A stretch of DNA of 64,000 nucleotides, from positions 3,544,001 to 3,608,000 of the forward strand of contig JAYKKM010000504.1 of NCBI GenBank assembly GCA_035772405.1, read 5' to 3'. Below, piece by piece: positions 34,801-46,800 of the stretch. The stretch's first letter is position 1, and every line of letters begins with the position of its first letter. Below the pieces are notes generated by a model, which was not told the origin of the DNA, made no database searches, and saw only the letters and a list, made by a program, of their open reading frames with translations. Origin of the DNA: Chrysogorgia sp. JL179-B06 (Eukaryota; Cnidaria; Anthozoa; Scleralcyonacea; Chrysogorgiidae). The position numbers and the translations under genes are program-made.

Positions 34801-37800
34801 CTCAGTCAACCACTTGAAGCCACCCGTAGGTAGACTTCGACTCATTGCCCATCCGTACAAATTGTTGGCATCAAGGTACATCAAATACTTCGACTCTCGC
34901 GCTTTATCATACCCCTTCATGTACTTATTATTCGCCACACCATGTCTGTTGCATATGTAGCTCACACCACCACGCATACCCATTTCTACGAACTGGAACA
35001 TGTCAATGTCGGACAATAATTCGAGTTCTACTCCAGTCATCTTTAACATGGCATCCCAAGCCAATCCAGGCGATGTGAAATAATGGCAAGGGTCTAATTT
35101 ATACTCGCGATGGCATGTCTTTCTAAAGTTCTCAAAAACGTCGGCAAGCAAGAGCACGTCACTTTTCAAATACAGGTCGTGATACCCACCCATGTTTTCA
35201 ACGTCGAAGTAGTCCCACACATCGCAAGCACGCTCGTGCATTTCTTCCGTAATGTCTTCGTCATTCAGAATATTGTAAAAGTCCTTTTTGGAGGGTAGCT
35301 CGCATTCATCGAATTTATCAAAGGAGTCCATGTAATCATAGGGATAGACCCCCTTTCTTGTCATAAGTGCCAACCCCTCATCACGAAACACTTCTGACGT
35401 GTATTTGAAAGCGTCCCTTGGTAGGTTCCTCACCAAGTTGTCTAGACCGCTACTCATGAACTGAAAGCTGTCCAAGAACACCAAGTTTTTTCCAAGCATG
35501 AACGCCATGTACTTCTCCATGTTGTTTGGTATCACATTTATGTCTTGACCAAACTTACCAATTTCCTGCATAATGAAATGACTATCGTAGCCGCGCAAGT
35601 TATGAAAGATCACAGGTATTTTATCAGTCAACTTAAAGTTCACGTTACATTCACGATGCGCGGACCCTCTGTACTTACCTGACACGTGACAGTGGTCTCT
35701 CACTCTAACGTCAGCGCCAGTGTACTCAACACTGCAAATGTGACAACTTTTAGCCTCGTCAAAGTTCTTCTTATCGGCATCAGCCAGTGTCATTTCTTTG
35801 TTAAAGTGACTCTCAGATGTCTCTTTACAATATTTGACAATTTCTAACATCTCCCCAATGAACTTGTTGACTGCATTTTCACCGCGATACACTTTCACTG
35901 GCTTACTGTACTCGTTATCATAGCAACAAACCAGTTTATACCCATAACCGCAGTCAACGTGCCTCTGGTAAGCATTTGTGTAGCTACACTCGCTTGATGG
36001 TGTTGCCGCATGCACCTTCTGTGTGATAGCCTCGAAGTCTGCATACACCACAAATGGCACGTTTAGCTGTCTACTAAAATTCTCGTATTTCACTTTCGCA
36101 CCTTTTTGTGGCATTTTAATAGCTTGCTTCCCATTGATGACCAAACACACTTCAATATGACTTTCAAGCACGTCCGCGCGGGTGAAACACTGCAAACAAT
36201 GCCTACAAAAGTGCTTTCTCGCCTCGTGCTTTGTCTGCCGGTGCATGAATTTGTTGAAGTCACGAATATACACATAATGCTTGTCGCTATCGGCAGTTAT
36301 CAACAGTACCTGTAGGTCCATATGGTCAGGATACGTCTCCTTAGAAACGTACACAGGGAATGGCTGCTTACTTTCGTACCCAAAAACATTGATGCTAATT
36401 TCGTTAGCCTTTTCGATCTTGTTGTAATCTTTGAGTGTGACTGGGAAGTCGACTCCATCGTAATTCAACTCACTGACATGTCTGACGTACTTTGACGTTC
36501 TATCAGAGTTTTTTCCAACAGGAAATTTGTGTGCAAGGTGACACCATCTAAAGCACTCGTTGTCATCCCCGTTATTTACGTTTATCAAGCCCTTCATACT
36601 GTTGCACAGCTCCTTTGGCAACGCAATGTAGCTACTCCCATGCAAAGGTCTGTAAATAGCGACGTTGACGTAGTGCGCATCTATTTTGTCGATAGCCACC
36701 CAGCTATCATATAGCCACCCAGCTATCCGCGTCAAAATCTGCTCCGACCCACGATTGGCGACACCCTCGATGTCATGCTCGTTAATGACGACGAACGTTT
36801 CGCTGTTAAAGTAGGCAGTTTTGTATGTGGTCTTATCACGCTCTAAAACTTTCTCAAAAGTGACCTTGACTGTCTCCACTACTTTCATTCCGTTGGTCTC
36901 ACCCAGCTCACGTCTCAAAAGGTTAGTGACAGCACTTCTACTAGCGTTTACCTGATTGATGTCTCTGTCGTCAATTACTTCGACTCCATAGGACCTTGTG
37001 AACCCTCTCAGTGCTCGATCCAACAGATGCGTTGACGGTGCGAGGTCTTCGACTACAGGTTGTCCCTCTTGATCTCTAAAGAAGCCGTGAACGTTGGTCG
37101 CTTCATCTGTTAGTGAATTGACAACGGCTGCACTCGTCTTATGCGCCCGTCTTTTTGTCAGTGGGTTTTTCACAGTCCGACTCATTGGCTTATACTTACA
37201 CTACACTTTTTTTCTTAGCCCACTCATTGTAATAAATATCGCCACTTTCACACCATCCCAGCTTTGGGTACACCACCCCAAACAGATTGTTGTCAAACAA
37301 GTCTTTCACCTTCCCGTCTTTGAGGTCAAGCACCTTCTTGAGTGTCTCGAGTTGCCTTCTATGACACAACCTAATAATGTAGTATCCGTATCTGCTGACA
37401 TTTCTACCCTTTATCAAATTGCATGAGTGCAGCACATTGACAACTTTCAGGAAGTCCTCTTTTATCAACTCAAGGTGTTCACCCTTCACAACGTTCCGTA
37501 GTCTCCTTCCCATCCACCAAGACCGTTTGTGAACGCTTTTTAGTCGCGTGAGTCTCATGTCACCATAACTCTGAATGTATCCCCATTCGATGTCGCCACA
37601 CTTTGGACACGCGTACCCACCACAGTCAGTCATGTTTTTCACAACGTCACAATCCGAGCAGTAGTAAATTCTGAAGGTGTCCCCACACTCAGTTCGCGTC
37701 TCACTCACGATCTCGTCAATTGTCAAGCCATAACTCATCTGCCTCATAAGTTTGTCCATCGCTTATACTACTCCAACATTTTTTTTCACCGAACTAGTAC

Positions 37801-40800
37801 CCACACCGCTATTCCACCACCCAAACCTAACGCGCTAACAAACAACAATTGGTATTCCTTCATTTCCGCACTCGGTTGGTAGTAATCCGCAATCTTCGGG
37901 AGGTCAGTGAACACTCGTCCGCTGTACCGTATGGTCATTACGCTTCTAAGTTCTTCCAACGCGTGGTTTGTGTCGTTGATGTCAGCATTAGCGTCAGAGA
38001 GCCGTTGTCGCAAACGCTGGATCTTATCTTTCTTAGCGACTTCATTCTCATACCACACTTCTTTCGCGCTGGCTAACTGTTCCAACGCATGGTTGTGCCT
38101 TTTCATCTCAGCTTCATAGCCTGAGTGGTTAAACTTTGAAAACATAAAGCCAGCGCCTGCAAAAGCCACTGCATTAAATATCCCTCCAGCCACAACACTC
38201 ACCATTAACTTACGTTGATTTGAATGGATCTGTCGGTATCCACTTTTTCGATTGCACCCATTTTACTAACAGCGTTCCTGCACCAACAGCCGCAGCAAGT
38301 TTAACTGTACCTTTCACAGTCTCTGGTGTTCCCAATGGTTCTCCCAAAGCCTTTTTAGAGATCATACTCACTGCCACAGCACCAGTCGTAACAAGTAGCG
38401 CATCGTACAATTCGTTCATAAGTTCTTTTCGATCGATCGCAGTCATATACATTGTCGTGTGTTTTGTTCAAGAATCAAATGTGTCTAACGCTGGACGACG
38501 AGTTTTATGACTCTCTGACGCAGGTGCTGGTGCAGTACTCACAGGTTCTTTTTCACTGCTAATTGTGTACCATAGCGAAGCAGCAGCAATGATAACGCCA
38601 AGTGTTCCAACAATGTAACCATAGCCCCACTCGCTACCCTGTTCTTCGCTGACTATCATTTCACGCATTTTCTTTTCTTTCGCAGCTTTCGATATCTCAG
38701 CCAACTTTTTACCAGCAGCGACGCGTTTTGGGTCCTTTACCTTAACACTTTTCACATCAGCTGTGATCTTAGCGTCGACAGCCGTCTGTGAGTCTTCAAC
38801 CATCTAATACACTATCACATGTTATCTTACTCACAGTCGACCTCACAAGTGTCTCACAGTTGACCTCACAGGTATCTCACAGTTCCAGACCAAACGCACT
38901 AAAAAATTAGGATTTTTTCTGGGAGTATAACATAATGACTCAAGACCGAGAGGTTAGCGAAGAAGTTATTGACCGCTTGCTGAGAACGGCCTTTGTCAGT
39001 GTGTCTACCCCACGAGTCGACAATGGACCCAACGTCTTAAACGAGTACTTTTCAATATACAATCTGCTCGACCTCAGACGTGAAGAGGTGTTAATAAAAC
39101 AGCCTATCCCCCAGGTCGACTGTGCGAGGCATCTTCACGACACTTGGATCGATCTTCGAGAAGATAGAGCCAAGGAGATTGCTGATAGATTAGCTAGCAT
39201 AATCCCTGTGTGGTGTTACTCATCATTCAAGTACTGTACCTTATGTTAGCAAGTGATGTCTACTTGAACAACCCTAGTGGGTCCAACGGTACGTTACTCG
39301 GTAACTTCCTCCAAGTGTTCTTAGTGACCCTTATATGGAAACCATGCCCAACCAAAGCCAAAGCGTGGCTAGATCTCGCCGCGAACCGCGACGTTCACGT
39401 TTGCAAGGTTGGGTGTAAGGAAATACTAGGTGTGGACGATATCAGGGACCATGTACTCTCGCCCGCCCACAGACACTTTGCGAGAGACGAAAACGTGTAC
39501 ACTTGTCACCCATGCGGTGTGGTCACCAACGACCCACTTCATCGCTTGAGACACGAGAGCTCGAGGTCTCATCTTAAAAACTTAGAGCTTCAGCGGATAT
39601 TTAACAACGAACAACAGTTGCCGCAACAGGAGAGAGCGTTTCTCTGGAGGTATAGTAATCATGAAGAAATTCGGTGTAAACTAGAAATCGTGATTGGTCC
39701 CATGTTTGCAGGAAAAACAACAGAGACTCTTCGTAGGTTAGTCGCGTTAAGTAAGTCAGGGCTCAAAGTCCTTTACATGAACAACACAGGCGACACTAGG
39801 CGAACTGACCACGCGTTCTCCACACATCGTCAGACCATTGTTGTTGGATCAGACAGTTTACCTGCGAAGTTAATCACCAACCTTCCAAGTTCTTCCGAGC
39901 TAGCTGACTATGACGTCATTGGCATTGATGAGGGCCATTGGTACTCTGATCTACTCCCAGTTATTCGCGAGTACATCAAAGCCGGCATTCACGTCATTAT
40001 TTGTGGTCTCGTATCAACAGAGCGCTTAAAAAGAATTGGTGAACTTGACACGTTGTTCCCAATGGCAGACGACATCACATTTCTAAAAGCGTATTGCGCC
40101 GTTTGTCGCGACACTTACGGAACAACCGTTGAAGCACCATTCAGTTGGAGATACAACCCAGGACCATCATTCGTTGGTGGCGCTGAGCAATATCGCGCAG
40201 TGTGCAGACGTCATCATCCTTCCACACAAAATTAAGGGTGTTCTCAGATACCCCACTTTTTTAAATTTATACATTGGTCACATGAAGCGTCCAATGTCTC
40301 ATAGAAACATTTTTTCACACAGTGGTCAGAAGGTTTGTGAAATAAAGAGAGAAAGTTTCGCAGATATTTTTCACCGAGTTAAAAACGTCTTTAAAAAATG
40401 CTAGAGCAGTTGTCGCTTCAAACGTCGTCTCAACAACGAGAACGAGTGCTAACTCGACTTATTACTCGCTGTCTAAAAAGTCTCTTTACAATAGTGTCTC
40501 TCGTGGTTACTCAACGCTGATTTATTTTTAAATTTACGAAAACACTGGGAACACTGAGACCCAACGTCAAAGAAATATTTTATTACCGTGGTAATAGCGT
40601 CGTCGTATGAGTCGCACAATAATGTTAGATAACCAGCGGATTTGTATCTGAGCAGCAGAGAGTCTTGCTCTTCAGATGTCTTACCTGTGCCACCTGGATT
40701 CTTGAACTCAATCACAAGCCCGCTGTGCTGTCGGTTTGCATTGGCAATAATTAAGTCAGGTGTTCCACGTTGGTAACCTTTTTTCCACGAATTTATTCTT

Positions 40801-43800
40801 TTACTCGAAGTGTCTTGATTTTCACCACAAGCAGCTATCAAAATAGCTTCTGGATAATATTTCCTAAGAAAACCAACAACTTTCGTGTGAAGATCGAACT
40901 CAGTGATCATTTTAAACTGGTTGTGCTTAAGACCGACGTCAGCCACAGTCTTTCTAACGCTTGGTAAGACTTCTGAGTGCACCCACCTTCCAAAGTGTTT
41001 CGCACGCTCCATTTTACTCGAGAACACTAACGAGTAGACCCCAAGTTCGTTGATAAATGAGGCCTGCTCCATCTTCATTTTACAGTCAGGTTCGACGTGG
41101 TCGTTTACTGCGTCTTTTGGTCGAGCGTAACCTAGAGCGCTCGCGACCTCTTTTGCTTTGAACCATATATCACCGTTGTGATTAACCATCGTGATTTGAT
41201 GACCGTCGAAATCAAATAGTTGAGGCGCTATGGGGGTCATCACTATATAGTCCTCCACAAAAAACTCTACTCGATGTGGGCGTTAGGTTTTTTATAGATC
41301 TGGTTTGTTGTGTACCAACGCATCAGGTGTGTTTCATTAGTCTTCGGTTTTCTACGTCGTCTGAAAAAGTTTCTAATGTTACGAATCAGCTTTCTAAATC
41401 TTCGAAGCTGAGACCCTCGAAGCTGAGACCAACCCATTTTAACTTAGGTCACGTCTCCTACCACTCCCACAGTGTCTGATTCTGGTAACATAATAGGTTT
41501 GCCGTAAGTCTTTTTAGACCTCATACCAATCTCAGCGTGGAGCTCGAGAGTAACGTCACCGCGACCAAATGATCCACCAGCTTTGAACATGTGATCAGTC
41601 GTCTTATTTATCTTATATATTTCATGAGGTCTCGAAACACATGCTCCCATTTACTTTACACCATATTCCTTCATCATTTCTCCACCCATGATTATGATGT
41701 CTCGGTTTGTCATGTAGCCACTCACGATTTTCACACCGTAGAATTCTATCAACGATGGGTACGCATAAGGTGCGAGTGGTGTTCTTGGTCGGTGTATTCC
41801 AAAAATTGTTCCGTAGGGTGTGCCTATCTTTTTCATATTCGCTACGAAGTCTGAGTCGGTTGACTTGACGTTGTTGACCCTGACATGTGAATTGCTCATT
41901 TGCCAGTGTATTGATATCATATGCATTTTTGTGAGGTCAACGCCACTTGGAATAGTGCATATGCTCTCCATCGCTGGGTTGCTACCACCATACGCGAGTC
42001 CATTAGTCATGCCAGTCTTGTACCCTACGAACTTATCCCACTGACCGTCGTCGTTTGATATAATTGTCTCCCAATTTGACCCCGTGGTGCGAGTAGGTAA
42101 CCGCGCTACGACAAAAACGGAGAGGTCACACCACTGCATACTGGGGCAGTTAAAATGAAGACCTGACTCAAGTGGGAGTGGTGTTAACACAGGGGACAGA
42201 AAACTATGGCCTGCACTGTTAACGCCAATAATAGGGCCATAAGCTAGGTTGTTTTGCACTAATTTGCTTGTTTCACCAATGGCTTTCACTTTGTTTGAAC
42301 CATTGGTGTGAAATTCCACGTTTTTCAAGGCGTGTGCGCTAACGTTGAAGTCGAGCACAACGTTGTAGGACTGACTCTTGAGGAAACCTGCTAACAATTG
42401 CTCTATAGTTCTTTTATTGATAGCGTCTGAGTCATCGACTGGGTCTGCTACGTTTTTTATTGCTGAGCCTTGCATGTCTATTATTCCAGACATCCTTCCA
42501 CCGGTCGCACTTAACTTAGGATCTTCGTCCAGATGCCTTTTCGTTCTCTTTAGTATTTTATCGTGAGGGTCGTCAGACTCATACCCATAGTTTAGACTCA
42601 TTACTACTTCAAGGTGTATTTGGTTAGCAGATAGCCAGAGACTGCTGAGAACCCCAACACTATCGCCAACGTTGTCGTGTCTGACTTACTCGTGGCCACT
42701 GCTTTTCTCATGGGAAGTGGTGCCGCACTTTCTTGGTAAACTTTTTTAGCCACGAGATTAGTTGACACCGCCACATTTTCTTGGTGAGCTTTTTTCTTCA
42801 CGGTCGTTGGTACTACTAGGGAGTGAGTCACCACATTTTCTTGGTGGACTTTTTTAGCCGTAATTGTTGGTGTTGTTGCATTCAAGCGAGTGTTCACTCC
42901 AAATCTCATGGACTCTGTGGCAATCTTTAATAAGTTGTTGTACCCAGCGATTTTATTCTTGAGAATCACCACATTACTCGGCATTAACCATGTACTTGGT
43001 GACACTGCAAGATTTTGGACAACGTTGGTGTCTCTAATCGATTTATTCATGTTGAGAATCCATGTCGATACGTCATAGTTGATAACACTGTCAGAAAACA
43101 ACTTGCGGAATTCTTGTTGGGTCTCTAAACTCCCTGCAGAACCACCAACGACAGACACACGCGTTCTCGCTTGCGCACCAAGTGTGGAGTACACAAAGGC
43201 TTCTATGCTTTGATTTAGATATTGCAGCCCAATGTTGGTAAAACCGTCTGAGAGTCGCGCGACATATCGTTTATAGTCGTTCCGAACGTCGTTGAGTGTG
43301 AAGACTCTGGATTCGCCTAGAGTGCCATCGCTCAGGACTTTATTCTGGTAGTAATGTTTTCTGGGAATCTTGGAAATCTTACCATACAATTCGGAAGCGT
43401 TGAATTCTCTACTTATTGATTTCATGGTCTCACCACCTTCCATTCTCCTGAGAAGTCTTCTAATGGTGAAGTACAAATGAAATCTCATCACACTTGTGAC
43501 CACGGGGTGAACTTCTTGTGACACTGATAAATGTTGCAATGACACCCCACAACAAAAACTCGCACAATACGTCGCAAACACAACGCGGTAGTAAGATTCG
43601 CTGTCATCCCACTCTGATTTTGTCTTTGACGTGGTGATTTGTAAGGTTGGTAGCTTTGACATGAAGTAACTATTTTGGTTAACAAAAACTTTAAAATTAT
43701 TCACTGGATAATTTAACACGTTTTCTGTTGGATAGCCATCCCAAAGCCCCCAGTGGTTTTTATGACCTTTTGGTAGTGGTTGGATAGTTCCACCGCCTTG

Positions 43801-46800
43801 CCATATTATTGGGAACTTACTATTGTGTAGCCACTTCCACATGTTTTTATCATTTTTGAAAGTTGCGCTGGTTATGTCTGTGCTGAGGATGTCATTGTTT
43901 CTGAAATATATGTCAACACTCATGATTTTACCATCTTGCGAGATATTTGGATAGAACTCGAATTTGCTTAAAGTGGCGTGGGGGTACTTTTTGATGAGGT
44001 CTGCCTTTGCATCGTGTGTAGCCTTTGATGTGTTAGCCATCGCACGTTTGTAGTACTTTCCATAGTAGTCGTGAAGGGCTTTCTGCATATATAATATACC
44101 ATATGTTACACATAACACATGCTACATTATATATGGTCAGGGTTGTAGTATTGATTAGAGGTCCAACGGAAACTGTGGATCTACCAGAGGCACTTTTGAC
44201 GTTTGGCTCAGATCCTCACTTACTAGTGAAAAAAGCGACCATCTTTTGGGACTACGTTAATGTGGAGACCGGTGTGAATGATGAAATAAGTTACAACAGC
44301 AACAAACACGTTTTTGAGTCTGGGTACCACACTTTTAAAATGATTGCCGACGAATTGAGAGGATTAGGGGCTATCGAGCTAGTAGCCAACAAACACAATT
44401 CAAAGTGTGCGATAAGAACTGACCAACAATTAGAGCTGTTTAAATTTGGAGAACTCTTAGGGTTCAACGATAACACAACGATAACCACTAGTGGTTTGGT
44501 CAGCCCTAATGTTGTGGATGTTAACAAAGGGTTGAAGTATGTGCAAGTAGGTTGTAGCATTGTGAACAGACCTGAGAACATTGTTAGTGGTAGCAAAAGC
44601 GAGGTTATCGTTGAGCTACCATTGACCACCACCCAACCACTGAAGAGCTCCGTTCAACACTTCTTCAACATTGAGTCGAAGGTGTCGATAAACAAAGGCG
44701 CTTTTACGCAGCTGGTGTTTAATGTGACTGACCAAAATGGTAGTGGTGTCAACGTTGGTGACATATTGTTGGACTTGTATGCGACGCTTGAGTAGCTAAC
44801 GTTAAACGCATGCTAAAGTAATGAGTCTAAACTACGGGTATGACTCTGGTGGTTACATTGAAAAGCGACGTGTAGACGACAGTCCTCAAAAGTTGACGGT
44901 GCTCGTTGAAGGTGTGGAGAAAGTTGTAACTTTTGACTACAGTGTAGTGGCCACACACGATAACCCACACATTGTAGTCAAGACAGCCACTGTGTTTTGG
45001 AGCTACAATAACGTGGCGAGTGATGTCGATATTCAATTCGTACTCGCTGCCACAGGAGGACCATCGTCGATAGCCGGGCCAACTCGAGTGGGTAGGGGCT
45101 ACTACGACTTCGACGCGTTGGTTAGAGCTCTACGACACGCGCTCAGGGTGGTTTATGTGGACTTCGTGGTGGAGAGACTGATAGCCACAGGTAAAAGTAG
45201 GGTCAAAGCTCTGCCTTTGAGGTTTGGTGCCACCACTGTATACGAACTTAGGCTAGGTGATATTGGGCTTTTGCTTGGTTTTGCGAAGGACGCAGGAATT
45301 TCACCAGATGCTAAGTGGCATGACAGTCCAAACAAGATCGACATGAGCAGAGGTCTAAAGTACGTAGAAGTCTCGTGCGACGCTGTTGAGACGGAGAGCA
45401 ATGTGGGCACTGATGGGAAGCGTAGTAATGTGATCACAACATTGCCAGTGCCCACCGAGCAGTCTCTAGATGGGGGGATACAGCGCTACGCATACGTTGA
45501 GTCCAAGGTGAGAATTAAAAAAGGTATTTACTCAAGTATGACGTTTCGTGTCAAACCAAACAATGGTGACGCTGACGTTGGCGCGGTGTTATTGGAACTG
45601 TATATTGTGTGAGTTATATGGAGCTTGGTGTGGAGACAGAGCAAGGGTTGAGAGACATTTATTATAATCCTAAGACAGGGTACAGTGGTGTAGAGAGGTT
45701 GTATCAAAGTGCATTGGGAGACGGATTGAAAGTGACTAGAAAAACAGTGAAAGAGTGGTTGACCATGCAGGACACTTACACTAGGTACAAACCCATTGTG
45801 AGAAGACACAAGTTCCGCGCGACTTTTGTTGGGTTTCTTGGTGAAGAGCTCCAAATGGACTTAGTGGACATGAGTAAGTACTCAAAACATTGAAATATTG
45901 AGTAGATACGCTTTTGGCATTGCGGTTTATAGAAAAGACACTAAGAACATGACTAAGGCTGTTGGAAAATTGTTGGTTGACTTTAAAGATCGGTTTGGAG
46001 CCACGCCTAAGTTAGCGCAATTTGATGATGGACTCGAATTCTACAACGTTGGTGTGAAAAGTTTGCTGAAAGAACATGGTGTTGAATATTTCAGCACTAA
46101 GAGTGATAAAAAGGCCGCTGTTGTTGAGCGTTTTAATAGAAGCCTCAAGAGTATTATGTGGAAGTACTTTTACACTCATGGAACTTACAAATGGATTGAC
46201 GTTTTGGTTCAGTTTGTAAGCAATTACAATAGCAATGTGAATCGAAGCATTATGATGAAGCCAAAGGATGTCGATAAGTCAAGTGAGGGTGAAGTGTGGA
46301 CCACTTTGTTTGGTCACCAATTTGCAGACAACCCATTGCCAAAGTTTAGAGTTGGTCAATCAGTGAGAATTAGTAAATACAAGAGTGTGTTCACAAAGGG
46401 CTATGAAGCCAACTTCACTGAAGAGCTGTTTAAAGTGGTAAAGGTTATTCGTGGTGATCCGAATGTGTACGAAATTGAGGATCACACCGGTGAACAGATT
46501 ATTGGTAAATTTTATGAACAGGAATTATCGCTGGTTAATAAGAAACGTGGTGACGATGTGTACAGAGTTGAAAAGGTGTTGAAAAGAAAGAAAGTTAGAG
46601 GAGAGAAGATGGCGTTGGTCAAATGGTTGGGTTATGAGAGCAAACATAATTCGTGGATACCAGAAAGCGATATTCAAAATGTGAGCTAATGTAATATGGC
46701 CGAAGGTGGGGAAGGTTTTGACGAGATTGAGATGGAGGACTTCGATAGACTCGATAGGTACACCGACGATCAAATAAATGACGAACTCGAAAAACTCACT

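Noticed and set aside
33799..37426. Several + strand frames opposite PolB and the zinc-ribbon gene
   Set aside because: They are antisense shadows of conserved - strand genes and have no motifs or start signals.
40281..40403. 40-codon + strand gene after the thymidine kinase
   Set aside because: No start motif, composition signal or family match. Left as a note in the gap entry.
45872..45900. Intron in the integrase with donor GTAAGT
   Set aside because: The interval to any AG is about 30 bp, too short to splice, and coding text is missing rather than interrupted.
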